This document shows positions 28,392 through 37,648 of a DNA stretch of 64,000 nt, piece by piece. The stretch comes from an uncultured Oscillospiraceae bacterium (lineage in GTDB: Bacteria; Bacillota; Clostridia; Oscillospirales; JAAYXM01). The stretch lies in assembly GCA_934646115.1 (NCBI GenBank), contig CAKUEM010000002.1:20159-84158 (forward strand), given 5' to 3'. The notes under the pieces were generated by a model. That model did no database searches, had not been told where the DNA came from, and saw only the letters and a list, made by a program, of their open reading frames with translations. Numbering within the stretch: the first letter of the stretch is position 1; each line of letters starts with the position of its first letter. The translations under genes were made by a program, and so were the position numbers.

Positions 28392-28735
28392 GCACGCACC
28401 TCCGAATGCCGCCGCTCCATCACCTTGGAAACCACGAGCATCCCGCACCAGACCGCCGTCACAAGCGCCGCCATGCCAACGCCCGCGGTCGCCATTTCAT
28501 GCAGCATCTCGCCGGCGTCCGCCGGATTTGCCGCGCGGGTCAAAAACGGGAAGAACGGCGCAAGCTCGCCATGCCACACATGCTCAAATGCAAGCAGCAC
28601 AGAGCCGCCAACCAGCAGGTTGCGCAGCCAGCCAAGCTTTTTTGCAAACGAAATTTTCCCCGGCTTCTCGCTCTTATGCTTCGCCGCGACCGCCACAACG
28701 ACCGCCTCTGCTGCCGGAACTACAAAACATGCCAT
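28388..28735 (-). CDS. Small membrane protein of unknown function, first gene of pair
   Basis: Predicted 115 residues with about three hydrophobic segments: residues 1-17, about 38-53 (LRNLLVGGSVLLAFEH) and about 83-105. The loop FEHVWHGELAPFFPF carries two His and two Glu that could bind an ion. The ATG at 28735 follows TAAGGAGGAT at ideal spacing. It overlaps the next gene by 4 bases. I do not recognise the family. Similar size and topology would fit a small channel, a transporter subunit or a membrane sensor, but nothing in the sequence decides this. Confidence 0.75.
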   Translation of the reverse strand: MACFVVPAAEAVVVAVAAKHKSEKPGKISFAKKLGWLRNLLVGGSVLLAFEHVWHGELAPFFPFLTRAANPADAGEMLHEMATAGVGMAALVTAVWCGMLVVSKVMERRHSEVRA

Positions 28736-28897
28736 AAAAAATCCTCCTTATTTTCCCCGCAGGCGGGAAATCCGCTCCCGCCGGGCGCGCCTTACGCAAA
28801 AAAGGGTATATGTCCACTTGGACATATACCTCCATGGTATATCATTTCATTGCAAACGCGCGACTTGGGGTCTGCCGGCTTCATACCGACGATTTCG
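28736..28897 (-). promoter_or_regulatory. Attenuator or riboswitch-like leader of the small membrane protein operon
   Basis: The transcript expected from 28904-28932 first contains a GC-rich fold (GTCGG pairs with CCGGC around a 7-base loop, and GCGA can pair with TCGC outside it). It then has two mutually exclusive hairpins. ATATACC-ATGGA-GGTATAT would form an antiterminator. GGTATATGTCCA with TGGACATATACC (28805-28830) followed by CTTTTTT would form a terminator. The shared GGTATAT strand is typical of attenuation. I could not assign it to any riboswitch class known to me. The 26-base palindrome could instead be a repressor operator in DNA. Confidence 0.6.
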
Positions 28898-28903
28898 CCT
28901 AGT

Positions 28904-28932
28904 AGTATAGCTGATTTTTGCGCGCCTGTCAA
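28904..28932 (-). promoter_or_regulatory. Promoter of the small membrane protein operon
   Basis: On the minus strand TTGACA and TATACT are separated by 17 bases, overlapping the stop codon of the upstream GGDEF gene. The predicted start near 28897 leaves a leader of about 160 bases. Confidence 0.75.
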
Positions 28933-30083
28933 GCGCCGGCGGGCGATTTTCGCTTTTTCTCCTTCTGTGCATACATCGCCTGATCAGCGCGGTGGATCAC
29001 GTCCTGAATCCCGTCGTCGCGGTCGTTATATTCCGCCCAGCCGATGCTGACCGTAATCGGGCGGGAGATCTGCGCACCGAGCGCACAATCGCGCACGGCG
29101 GCGTGCATCTGCGCGCACACATCCTCGATCCGCTCCTGCGCGCCCAGCACCTGCGCCACGGCAAACTCATCGCCGCCATAGCGCGCGCAAAGCGCGTGAT
29201 TTTGCTCGCAAACGCGCCGAAGCGCCGCCGCGACCGCCCGGAGCGCCTCGTCGCCCTCGTTATGCCCATAGGTATCGTTGATTTTTTTAAACGCATCGAC
29301 ATCCAAAAACAGGAAATACAGCCGCTCACCCGGGCGCAGCGAATCTTTTTCGTTTTCCAGATAATTTAAGATCTCGCTGCGGGTATGCAGCCCGGTCAGC
29401 GGGTCAACCGCAACGAGCATTTCGACCGTAAACATATAAACCAGCAAAAACGAGATCACGATACCGACGGAAAGGATCGGGATCTCCTGCCAGATGATCT
29501 GCAGCACGCCGCAAATCAGCGGCGGAACGGCAAACGATGCGGCGACCAGCAGCTCGCGCCGCTGCGCAAAATTCTTTTTTTGCAGCGCGCCCGTGATCCG
29601 CCTGACCGAGCTGATCACGATATACCCATACGTCAGGATATGCTGCAGATAAAACAGCGGTCCGTGCTGAACTTTTCCGTCCGCGCCGATAGAAAATGTC
29701 CATCCGGTGAATGCGGAGCAGATCTCAACCGCCGCAAGCAGCACGAGCGGGATCGCGCATAGAAGCGTCCATCCGCCTTTGCGCAGGTGATGCCCCTGCA
29801 CCTCCTCGGAATATAAAAACCAGTAGTAGCAAGAGCAGCCAAACGCAATAAAATAGCAAAAATTGATCACCCAAAACGCGCCGGCAGGCAAGGAGACATA
29901 TTCTGACCAGCCAAGCTTCCACAAAAAATCAAACAGATTGGCCGCCGCTGAAAACCATATCGAGGTAGAAAACAGCAGCCCCTTTGCCGATCGGTCGAAC
30001 CCGAACGCGCGCGACCGCAACGCGATCACCGTGAGGATAGCCAGCGTTAATATATTAAGCTCTGAATATAATAATGTTTCCAC
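28929..30083 (-). CDS. Membrane-bound GGDEF diguanylate cyclase
   Basis: Predicted 384 residues. About seven hydrophobic helices fill residues 1-220 (for example FWVINFCYFIAFGCSCYYWFLY), acting as a membrane sensor of unrecognised type. A C-terminal GGDEF domain follows, with VDPLTGLHTR at its start, FLDVDAFKKINDTYGH for nucleotide and metal binding, and the intact active site YGGDEF. No RxxD inhibitory site is obvious upstream of the active site. It should make cyclic di-GMP from two GTP. It starts with GTG 30083 behind GAGGTGGAG. No cyclic di-GMP riboswitch was recognised in the window. Confidence 0.9.
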   Translation of the reverse strand: METLLYSELNILTLAILTVIALRSRAFGFDRSAKGLLFSTSIWFSAAANLFDFLWKLGWSEYVSLPAGAFWVINFCYFIAFGCSCYYWFLYSEEVQGHHLRKGGWTLLCAIPLVLLAAVEICSAFTGWTFSIGADGKVQHGPLFYLQHILTYGYIVISSVRRITGALQKKNFAQRRELLVAASFAVPPLICGVLQIIWQEIPILSVGIVISFLLVYMFTVEMLVAVDPLTGLHTRSEILNYLENEKDSLRPGERLYFLFLDVDAFKKINDTYGHNEGDEALRAVAAALRRVCEQNHALCARYGGDEFAVAQVLGAQERIEDVCAQMHAAVRDCALGAQISRPITVSIGWAEYNDRDDGIQDVIHRADQAMYAQKEKKRKSPAGA

Positions 30084-30289
30084 TTCTCCACCTCGTATGA
30101 TCCGTTGTTTATTGCCCCTCAGCCTATCATACCGTGGCAGGCACTACCCAAAAAAACACCACGCAGGCATTTTGCTGCGCCGCTCTTTACAAATAGCTTT
30201 TGTATGTATCTATCAGTGTGCGGGATTTTTGCATCGCTGTCAACTCCCATTCAGGGTTTTACGCAAAATCGCAGCGATTATTCGTTTTG

Positions 30290-30319
30290 ATTTTATCATA
30301 CTTTGGTATGATACGTCAA
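30290..30319 (-). promoter_or_regulatory. Promoter of the GGDEF gene with operator-like palindrome in its spacer
   Basis: On the minus strand TTGACG and TAAAAT are separated by 18 bases. The spacer is almost entirely an inverted repeat, TATCATAC and GTATGATA around 4 bases (30294-30313), the usual place for a repressor. The leader to the GTG start is about 200 bases. Confidence 0.65.
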
Positions 30320-30388
30320 CGCTCTGCCGGCAAAATGTCCGATTTTACGCATTATGATCTCGCCCGCAGTAACGCGCGCCGATTTTTG

Positions 30389-30418
30389 TTGACAGCAATT
30401 TCTCATAAGGGATATAAT
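30389..30418 (+). promoter_or_regulatory. Promoter of the P-type ATPase gene
   Basis: Perfect TTGACA and TATAAT hexamers are separated by 18 bases, about 110 bases upstream of the ATPase ATG. The divergent gap 30084-30526 contains only this promoter and the GGDEF promoter. Confidence 0.75.
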
Positions 30419-30526
30419 ATGATATATGATAAAAACTCTCTTCTTTGAAGATCCTGCGCGCCCGCCTCTTGCCGTTTGCGAGGCTTGCGGCGCTGAAATT
30501 TAAAAACGGCAGAAACGGAGCGTTTT

Positions 30527-33118
30527 ATGTATTTCAAGCTGAGCGCTGCGGACACCGCGAAGCGGATCGATACCGACCCGGCGCGCGGACTTTCGCAAAA
30601 GGACGCGGCGGAGCGTCTGTCCTCCGGCGGGGCAAACGCGATCTCTGAAAAAAAGCGCCGCTCGATCCCGCTTCTGATCCTGCAACAATTAAACGAACCG
30701 ATGATTTATGTCCTGTTCGCGGCGGCGGTGCTGTCCGCGTTTGTAGATGAATGGGCGAATTCGCTTGTTATTCTTGCGATCGTGATTGTAAATGCGGTGA
30801 TCGGCGCGGTGCAGGAACGGCGCGCCGAGCAGGCGCTTTCTGCGCTGAAAAAGCTGACGATGACGATGGCGCTCGCCCGGCGTGACGGCATGCTGCGCGA
30901 GGTCCCGGCGGACGAACTGGTCGTGGGCGACGTGGTGCTGCTTGAGGCGGGGCGCGTTGTTCCTGCCGACGTGCGGCTCACCGTTTCCGAGCGGTTGGCC
31001 GTGAATGAATCCACGCTGACCGGCGAATCCACGCCGGTGGAAAAAGACGCGGGCTTTCTTGCCGCGCGCGATATTCCGCTGGGCGACCGGGTGAATATGG
31101 CGTATCAGGGCACGGTCGTGACCTCCGGGCGCGGCGAAGGCATCGTTGTGGCGACCGGAATGTCTACTGAGGTCGGGCAGATTGCCGAGCTGGTCAACAC
31201 GCAGGACCCCGGCAAAACGCCGCTGCAAAAGAAGCTTGCCTCGCTTTCTAAAACGCTTGGGATCGCGGCGATCTGCGCCTGCGCGCTCATTCTCCTGATC
31301 GGGCTGTTTCAGCGGCGCGAATTTGCCGAGCTGCTTCTGACCTCGATCTCGCTTGCGGTCGCGGTCGTTCCGGAAGGGCTGACTGCGGTCGTGACCATCG
31401 TGCTCGCGATGGGCGTAACGCGCATGGCGCGCCGCCGCGCGATCGTGCGGCATTTGCCCGCGGTGGAAACGCTGGGCGCGGTCAATGTGATCTGCACCGA
31501 CAAGACCGGAACGCTCACACAAAATAAAATGACGATAACCTCGCTGTTTTTCGACCATGCGCGCACAGCTGCCGCGGCGTTTCCTTCTGAATATGGCGCG
31601 CCGCTTCTGCATGCGATGGTGCTCTGCAACGATGCATCGATCACCGGGGATACGCGCTGCGGCGACCCGACGGAGCTTGCGCTTTTGGATTTTGCCGCCA
31701 TGTATGGCGCGCTGCCGCCCGTGCTTTGCGAGCGGTTTCCGCGCGTGGACGCGCTTCCGTTTGATTCTGACCGAAAGATGATGACCACGCTGCACCGCAT
31801 GGAGGGCATGACGCTTTCTTACACCAAGGGCGCGGAGGACGTTCTGCTGCCGCGCTGCACCCATATCTGGTCGCAGGGTGCGATCCGCCCGATCACAGAC
31901 GACGACCGTGCGGAAATTCAGGCGCAGACCGCCGCCATGTCGCAGGAGGCGCTGCGCGTGCTTGCGTTTGCGATGCGCAGCGGCGACGAAACGCCCCGTG
32001 AGGATCATTTGATCTTCCTTGGGCTTGCCGCGATGATCGACCCGCCGCGCCGCGAGGCGATCGAGGCGATCGGCGTGTGCCGTGAGGCGGGGATCCGCGT
32101 GGTTATGATTACGGGCGACCACAAGGATACCGCGCTTGCCATCGCCGCGCAAACCGGGATCTGCAACGCACAGGCGCGCGCCCTGACCGGCGCCGAGCTT
32201 GACGCGATGGATGATGCGCAGCTCGCCGCTGTGATCGACGATGTGGCTGTATTTGCCCGCGTGGATCCGCGCCATAAAGTGCGCATTGTTGCGGCGCTCA
32301 AATCGCGCGGGAACGTGGTCGCCATGACGGGCGACGGCGTGAACGACGCGCCCTCGCTCAAGGCGGCGGATATCGGCGTCGCCATGGGCATTACCGGCAC
32401 GGACGCCGCGAAGGACGCGGCCGATCTGGTTCTGACCGACGATAATTTTGCAACGATCACGCACGCGGTCGAGGCGGGGCGCAATATCTTTGAAAATATC
32501 CGCAAGGCGATCATCTTCCTGCTCGCCTCCAATATGGGCGAGCTGATCACCGTTTTGGTGTCTGTTCTGCTGTTTTGGGACGCGCCGCTGCTCCCGCTGC
32601 ATATTTTATGGATCAATTTGATTACCGACTCGCTGCCCGCGCTGGCGCTTGGGATCGACCCGGGCGATGCGCGCGTGATGTCGCGTCCGCCGCGCCCGGC
32701 AAATCAGAGCTTATTTGCGCATGGCGGCGGCTGGAGCACGCTGGGCTTTGGCGCGGTGATTGCCGCGATCACGCTGTTTGCTTTCCGCTTCACGCTCAAT
32801 ACCGCGCAGGATCTTGTCCGTGCGCAGACGATGGCGCTGATCGTGCTTGCGGGCAGCCAGCTCGTGTATTCGCTTGTGCAGCGCGCGGGCGAGCGCTCGA
32901 TATTCCGCACGAATTTATTGGCAAATCGCTTCCTGCTCGCCGCGTTTGGGGTCGGCGTGCTGCTGCAGCTTATGATTTTATATATCCCGCCGCTTTCCGC
33001 GCTGTTTTCCACCACGCCGCTCGGGGCGGGCGACTGGGCGCTTGCCGCCGGGCTGGCGATCGTGCCGCTGCTCGTGCATGAGCTGGTGCTGCTTGTGCGC
33101 CGGGTGCTCAAGCGATGA
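30527..33118 (+). CDS. Calcium-type P-type ATPase
   Basis: Predicted 863-residue type II cation pump of the plasma membrane. The cation ATPase N-terminal domain is followed by TGES at 165-168, the helix-4 ion-site motif PEGL near 282-285, the phosphorylation site DKTGTLT with Asp 325, the nucleotide domain segment YTKGAEDVLLPRC, the hinge GDGVNDAPSLK, and helix 6 NLITDSLPA. PEGL together with N..TD is the calcium (SERCA/PMCA-like) pattern. The ATG at 30527 lies behind a weak GGAG. The last 4 bases overlap the CYTH gene, so the two are co-translated. Confidence 0.92.
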   Translation: MYFKLSAADTAKRIDTDPARGLSQKDAAERLSSGGANAISEKKRRSIPLLILQQLNEPMIYVLFAAAVLSAFVDEWANSLVILAIVIVNAVIGAVQERRAEQALSALKKLTMTMALARRDGMLREVPADELVVGDVVLLEAGRVVPADVRLTVSERLAVNESTLTGESTPVEKDAGFLAARDIPLGDRVNMAYQGTVVTSGRGEGIVVATGMSTEVGQIAELVNTQDPGKTPLQKKLASLSKTLGIAAICACALILLIGLFQRREFAELLLTSISLAVAVVPEGLTAVVTIVLAMGVTRMARRRAIVRHLPAVETLGAVNVICTDKTGTLTQNKMTITSLFFDHARTAAAAFPSEYGAPLLHAMVLCNDASITGDTRCGDPTELALLDFAAMYGALPPVLCERFPRVDALPFDSDRKMMTTLHRMEGMTLSYTKGAEDVLLPRCTHIWSQGAIRPITDDDRAEIQAQTAAMSQEALRVLAFAMRSGDETPREDHLIFLGLAAMIDPPRREAIEAIGVCREAGIRVVMITGDHKDTALAIAAQTGICNAQARALTGAELDAMDDAQLAAVIDDVAVFARVDPRHKVRIVAALKSRGNVVAMTGDGVNDAPSLKAADIGVAMGITGTDAAKDAADLVLTDDNFATITHAVEAGRNIFENIRKAIIFLLASNMGELITVLVSVLLFWDAPLLPLHILWINLITDSLPALALGIDPGDARVMSRPPRPANQSLFAHGGGWSTLGFGAVIAAITLFAFRFTLNTAQDLVRAQTMALIVLAGSQLVYSLVQRAGERSIFRTNLLANRFLLAAFGVGVLLQLMILYIPPLSALFSTTPLGAGDWALAAGLAIVPLLVHELVLLVRRVLKR

Positions 33119-33726
33119 GCCGGGAGCAGGAGCTGAAATATCAGCTGCCATGCGGCATTTCGCCCGAGCTGGTGTTTTCTCATCCCGCGGTCGCGCCGCT
33201 TCTCTGCGGCGAAGTGCAGCATATCGAAATGCACAGCACATATTTCGATACGCTCTCTCGCGCGCTGCAAGCGCGCCGCGCGGCATTGCGCATTCGCTCG
33301 GAAAACGGGCGGCGCGTAGTCACGCTCAAAACCGCGCAGCAGGAGGACGGCGCGCTCTCCACGCGCGGCGAATGGGAGGTTTCCGCCCCGGATATCGCAG
33401 CCGGGATTGCGCTGCTCGCGCGCGCAGGCGCGCCCGCCGATGTTTTGCAAACGCTTGCGGGGCAAGCACTTTGCGTGATCGCGCAATTCTCGTTCACGCG
33501 GCACTGCGCCCCGGTACGCATGCATGCACTGCGCGCCACACTGTGCGTGGATCTCGGTTTCCTCTCGCCGGACGGCGTGAAAAAAGCGCCGCTGCGCGAG
33601 CTGGAGCTTGAGCTTTCCGAGGGCGAAATTTCTTCTCTGCGTGCTCTGGGCGATACGCTCGCCGAAGCATTTTCCCTTACGCCCGAGCCGCGCGCGAAGC
33701 TTTGCCGCGCGCAAGAAGTTTTATAA
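33115..33726 (+). CDS. CYTH-domain protein (putative inorganic triphosphatase)
   Basis: Predicted 203-residue soluble protein with the CYTH signature ExExK at its very N-terminus (EQELKY). Internal basic and acidic strands include [17 protein letters not shown] and [11 protein letters not shown], which build the triphosphate tunnel. Known relatives hydrolyse triphosphate or make cyclic AMP. A tripolyphosphatase role is the usual reading for clostridial forms. It starts within the stop of the Ca-ATPase gene (ATGA) and ends 14 bases before mnmG. Confidence 0.82.
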   Translation: MSREQELKYQLPCGISPELVFSHPAVAPLLCGEVQHIEMHSTYFDTLSRALQARRAALRIRSENGRRVVTLKTAQQEDGALSTRGEWEVSAPDIAAGIALLARAGAPADVLQTLAGQALCVIAQFSFTRHCAPVRMHALRATLCVDLGFLSPDGVKKAPLRELELELSEGEISSLRALGDTLAEAFSLTPEPRAKLCRAQEVL

Positions 33727-33740
33727 AAATTGGAGTTACT

Positions 33741-35606
33741 ATGAAATACCAGGCAGAAGCTTACGACGTGGCCGTGATCGGCGCGGGGCATGCGGGCATT
33801 GAAGCCGCGCTCGCCGCCGCCCGGCTCGGCATGAAAACCATTTGTTTTACCATCAATCTGGACGCGGTGGGCAACATGCCCTGCAATCCCGCGATCGGCG
33901 GAACCGCCAAGGGCCATCTCGTGCGCGAGATCGACGCGCTGGGCGGGGAAATGGGGCGCGCGGCAGACGCCACGTGCATCCAGTTCCGCATGCTCAACCG
34001 CGGCAAAGGGCCTGCCGTGCATTCGCCGCGCGCGCAGGCGGACCGCCGCGTGTATCAGATGCATATGAAGCATGTGCTGGAGCAGCAGGAGAATTTATCG
34101 CTGCACCAGGCGGAGATCGTTGCGATCGAGGCGGAGAATGGCGCGGTGCGCGCCGTGGTCACGCAGACCGGCGCCACGCATCCGGTGCGCGCGGTGATCG
34201 TCGCCTCCGGCACATATCTGCGCGGAAAAACGATCATCGGCGACGTGACCGCAAACGGCGGTCCGGACGGCATGTTCGCGGCGAATTCGCTCTCCGAATC
34301 GCTGCGCGCCATGGGGCTTTCGCTGATGCGCTTTAAAACAGGAACGCCCGCGCGCATCAACGCGCGCTCTGTCGATTTTTCTAAAATGGAGCCGCAGTAT
34401 GGCGACGCGGCGGTCACGCCGTTTTCATTTGAAACAAAAACGCCGCCGGAAAACCGCGTTATTTGCCATTTGACTTATACGACCGAGGAAACGCACCGCA
34501 TTATTCGCGAGAATCTGCACCGGTCGCCGCTGTATTCCGGCACGATTGAGGGCATCGGACCGCGCTATTGCCCGTCGATCGAGGATAAAATCGTCCGTTT
34601 CCCGGACAAGGCGCGCCATCAGCTGTTTATCGAGCCGATGGGGCTCAACACGGAGGAAATGTACATACAGGGCATGTCGTCCTCGCTGCCGGAGGACGTA
34701 CAGCTTGCGATGATCCACTCTGTGCCGGGGCTTGAGCATGCGCAGGTCATGCGCCCGGCGTATGCGATCGAGTATGACTGCGTCAACCCGCAGGAGCTGT
34801 ATCCCACGCTCGAGACCAAGGCGGTCTCCGGGCTGTATGGCGCGGGGCAGTTTAACGGCACGTCGGGTTATGAAGAGGCTGCGGCGCAAGGGCTGATCGC
34901 CGGAATTAACGCGGCGCGAAAGCTTGCGGGGAAGCCGCCGTTCGTGCTCGACCGGTCGCAGGCGTATATCGGAACGCTGATCGACGATCTGGTCACTAAG
35001 GGGACGAATGAGCCGTATCGCATGATGACTTCGCGCGCCGAATATCGCCTGATTTTGCGGCAGGATAACGCAGACGCGCGCCTGACGCCGCTGGGGCATG
35101 AGATCGGGCTGATTTCCGATGCGCGCGCGGCGCATGTGGCGGAAAAATATGCCCGCGTCGCCGCAGAAGAGCGCCGTTTGGAGAAAACAATCGTGCCGCC
35201 GGGCGCTGCGATCAACGCGTTTTTGGAAGAGAAGAAGACCGCGCCGCTTAAAACCGGGGCGAGCCTTGCGGATCTGCTGCGCCGCCCGCAGATCGAGTAT
35301 CACGAGCTTTCGCAGTTTGACCCGGCGCGTCCGGCGGATGTCACGCCGGAAATCGCCGAGCAGGCGCAAATTTCGCTGAAATATGCGGGCTATATCGCGC
35401 GGCAGAATGCGCAGATCGAGCAATTTCGCCGTTTGGAGACGCGCGCGCTGCCCGATGATATTGATTATGCGCAGATCCCGGGGCTGCGGCTTGAAGCGCG
35501 GCAGAAGCTTGCGTTGGTGCGGCCGCGCTCGGTGGGGCAGGCGTCGCGCATTTCGGGCGTCAGCCCAGCGGATATGACCGCGCTTTTGATGTTTTTAAAT
35601 TATTAG
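33741..35606 (+). CDS. mnmG: tRNA uridine 5-carboxymethylaminomethyl modification enzyme MnmG
   Basis: Predicted 621-residue FAD enzyme that, with MnmE, modifies U34 of several tRNAs using methylene-tetrahydrofolate. The Rossmann motif [19 protein letters not shown] is at residues 10-28. The family segments NPAIGG and [17 protein letters not shown] [13 protein letters not shown] are present, as is [10 protein letters not shown] near 375. The C-terminal helical domain that binds MnmE is complete. The ATG at 33741 follows TGGAG, upstream of which a longer frame would run into the CYTH gene. MnmE is not in the window. Confidence 0.96.
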   Translation: MKYQAEAYDVAVIGAGHAGIEAALAAARLGMKTICFTINLDAVGNMPCNPAIGGTAKGHLVREIDALGGEMGRAADATCIQFRMLNRGKGPAVHSPRAQADRRVYQMHMKHVLEQQENLSLHQAEIVAIEAENGAVRAVVTQTGATHPVRAVIVASGTYLRGKTIIGDVTANGGPDGMFAANSLSESLRAMGLSLMRFKTGTPARINARSVDFSKMEPQYGDAAVTPFSFETKTPPENRVICHLTYTTEETHRIIRENLHRSPLYSGTIEGIGPRYCPSIEDKIVRFPDKARHQLFIEPMGLNTEEMYIQGMSSSLPEDVQLAMIHSVPGLEHAQVMRPAYAIEYDCVNPQELYPTLETKAVSGLYGAGQFNGTSGYEEAAAQGLIAGINAARKLAGKPPFVLDRSQAYIGTLIDDLVTKGTNEPYRMMTSRAEYRLILRQDNADARLTPLGHEIGLISDARAAHVAEKYARVAAEERRLEKTIVPPGAAINAFLEEKKTAPLKTGASLADLLRRPQIEYHELSQFDPARPADVTPEIAEQAQISLKYAGYIARQNAQIEQFRRLETRALPDDIDYAQIPGLRLEARQKLALVRPRSVGQASRISGVSPADMTALLMFLNY

Positions 35607-35650
35607 CGCCGCATCTTTGCGCGTCAATTTTCCATCGTCATGTAGATTTA

Positions 35651-36016
35651 TACAACCCGGTGTGCCAGCATATTACGTCCGCGCCTCCGTTTCCCGTTGC
35701 CGCGCGGGCTTGCGCAATTCGCTTGTCGTTGTTGCGTAGGTTTTGCGCCGTCCGGCACGCCAGCATGTTGCGCTTACATCTCTGCGCGCCGCTTGTATCT
35801 AAGTTTTTAAGCCGCTTGTACTTCCTCCACGCACCTGTTTCCCGTTGCCGCGCGGGCTTGCGCAATTCGCTTGTCGTTGTTGCGTAGGTTTTGCGCCGTC
35901 CGGCGCGCCAGCATGTTGCGCTTGCATCCCTGCGCGCCGCTTGTATCTGAGTTTTTAAGCCGCTTGTACTTCCTCCACGCACCTGTTTCCCGTTGCCGCG
36001 CGGTTTCCCGCCGCTG
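35651..36016 (+). repeat. 148-bp tandem repeat between mnmG and rsmG
   Basis: GTTTCCCGTTGCCGCGCG recurs at 35689, 35837 and 35985, an exact spacing of 148 bases. The two complete units are nearly identical, with a few substitutions such as CGGCACGCC versus CGGCGCGCC. A diverged partial unit precedes them (from about 35651) and a partial unit follows. Because 148 is not a multiple of 3, an open frame on either strand through the units changes frame, which argues against a coding repeat. The gap 35607-36051 holds no other feature. Confidence 0.9.
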
Positions 36017-36051
36017 CGCCTGTTTTACTTAAAAATACAAGGAGATTTGCC

Positions 36052-36759
36052 ATGAAGGAACTGCTCGTTCGCGCGCTGGCGCCGTTTGGCGTTACGCTCG
36101 ATGACACCGCGCTTTCGCGCTTTCAAACCTATTGCGATCGGCTTGTTACCGTCAATCAGGTCATGAATTTGACCGCGATCACCGACCCGCGCGAGGTGTA
36201 TCTGCGCCATTTTGCGGATTCCGCCGCGCTGTGCGGCTGCGCGCCGTTTGAGGGCGCGCGCGTGATCGATGTGGGAACCGGCGCGGGCTTCCCCGGCCTG
36301 CCGCTGAAGATCGCCTGCCCTTCCATTTCGCTGACTCTGCTGGACAGTTTGCGCAAGCGCATTGATTTTTTAAAAGAAACCTGTCAACTGCTTGGTTTTC
36401 CCGATGTCAACTGCGTGCACGGCAGGGCGGAGGAGTGCGCGCTGCTGCCGGAATATCGCGATCGTTTTGATATCGCCGTGTCGCGCGCGGTTTCGCCTCT
36501 GCCGATGCTGTGCGAGCTGTGCCTGCCCTATGTTCGTCCGGGCGGCGTTTTACTCGCCATGAAATCACGCGAGTATGAGGAGGAGCTTTCCGCTGCGGCG
36601 CATGCGATCACGGCGCTGTGCGCGCGTGTGGAAAACATTTGGGACTACACGATCGAGGGCGCGGGGCTTTCCTATTGCGTGATCGTGATTCAAAAGCTCG
36701 CCAATACACCGGCAAAATATCCGAGAAGATTTGCAAAAATCCAAAAAAATCCGCTTTAA
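36052..36759 (+). CDS. rsmG: 16S rRNA (guanine527-N7)-methyltransferase RsmG
   Basis: Predicted 235-residue AdoMet-dependent enzyme that methylates G527 of 16S rRNA. The AdoMet loop DVGTGAGFPGLPLKI at about residues 69-83 and the later SRAVSPLPMLCE segment are diagnostic for RsmG/GidB. The ATG at 36052 follows AAGGAG. The order mnmG-rsmG-noc-parA-parB is the standard Firmicutes arrangement near the origin, but here the gap before rsmG is filled by a tandem repeat. Confidence 0.96.
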   Translation: MKELLVRALAPFGVTLDDTALSRFQTYCDRLVTVNQVMNLTAITDPREVYLRHFADSAALCGCAPFEGARVIDVGTGAGFPGLPLKIACPSISLTLLDSLRKRIDFLKETCQLLGFPDVNCVHGRAEECALLPEYRDRFDIAVSRAVSPLPMLCELCLPYVRPGGVLLAMKSREYEEELSAAAHAITALCARVENIWDYTIEGAGLSYCVIVIQKLANTPAKYPRRFAKIQKNPL

Positions 36760-36784
36760 TTCTATTTTTTATAAAGTTGTTTTT

Positions 36785-36821
36785 TCTCTGGCGCACGAAG
36801 CCCTGCGCCAGAGATTTTTTT
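36785..36821 (+). terminator. rsmG terminator
   Basis: An 11-bp perfect stem, TCTCTGGCGCA with its complement, has an 8-base loop and is followed by seven T. Confidence 0.9.
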
Positions 36822-37598
36822 GCAAAAAAGCACCGCAGCGGTATAAAAACGCGTGTAAATCCCGCCGAAATTCCTCCTTGCGCCCTATCCGCTCAACAGA
36901 AAACGCTTGTGGCGCGCACATGTTTTGCCCTTTAAAAAGATGTTTTTATTCAACCGCTCGGAATTTCGCCCTGCGCCGCCGCGCGCGATCGCGCATTCCC
37001 TCCAATGCGGCTTGAAATTTATCTCGCCCACTTTTTATCCATTCAAAAAGATCTTCGCAAAGACCTCCCGGAAGTTTTCCCTGCGCTCCATCTGCCCGGC
37101 AAGGAACATCTTCGCATAACCCTCCTTGGACTGCGCCGCGCGCTTTCTCCCTATTTGAAAAGATACTCCGCCGAAATCTGTTGTGCGGCCGCACTCAAAA
37201 TGGCGCTTTCTCCGGACGCCCCGCGCTGCTCACCCCACCTCAAAGCACTTTGCCGCTCCGGAATCTTTCCGCGCTTTCCCGCCCGAAAATACGCTCGATA
37301 ACACCGCGCAGAATATCATTTTAGAAAAACTCGCCGCCAAGTCTGCCCGAAACCCATGCTTGTGTTTCACTTTGGCAGGGCAGTTTCGACAGAATTTCCC
37401 AAAGATCGCGACTTTTTAGATTGAACGCCCGAATATCTACCGCGCAGCAGACTGTTTTACTAATATTTCCGCGCCCCAGCCTCTTAATTTCCATATTTTG
37501 TATGTCATATTCCCCGCCTGGTCGCCTTTTCCTGACAAAACACGCCATTTTGCGCGCTTTTTCGCCTCATTTGCGCGCTTTTTGTCGAACGTTTTTCC
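36822..37598. other. Long noncoding gap between rsmG and noc with degenerate repeats
   Basis: About 780 bases without a convincing gene on either strand. The stretch is pyrimidine-rich on the plus strand. A motif like CCNTTYAAAAAGAT occurs near 36931, 37042 and 37154, about 111-112 bases apart. Each copy is followed by a CGGAA..TTT..CCCTGCGC-like stretch in the first two copies, which suggests old, decayed tandem units. Confidence 0.5.
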
Positions 37599-37627
37599 TT
37601 TACAAGTTTACCATAAAATGGTATTGT
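37599..37627 (+). promoter_or_regulatory. Candidate promoter of noc
   Basis: TTTACA and TATTGT are separated by 17 bases. It ends only 22 bases before the noc ATG, so transcription would begin almost at the AAGGAGG site. That makes it a weaker candidate. Confidence 0.35.
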
Positions 37628-37648
37628 ATGCACAAGGAGGGCGATACC

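Noticed and set aside
28790..28828. Short leader peptide starting MEVYVQVDIY within the attenuator
   Set aside because: Its codons simply cover the palindrome. No regulatory codon run is present, and the start has no separate ribosome site.
30084..30283. Possible cyclic di-GMP riboswitch in the leader of the diguanylate cyclase
   Set aside because: None of the conserved type I or type II core segments could be found.
35638..35982. Minus-strand frame of 114 residues across the 148-bp repeat
   Set aside because: The repeat length is not a multiple of 3, so successive units are read in different frames, and there is no ribosome site or terminator.
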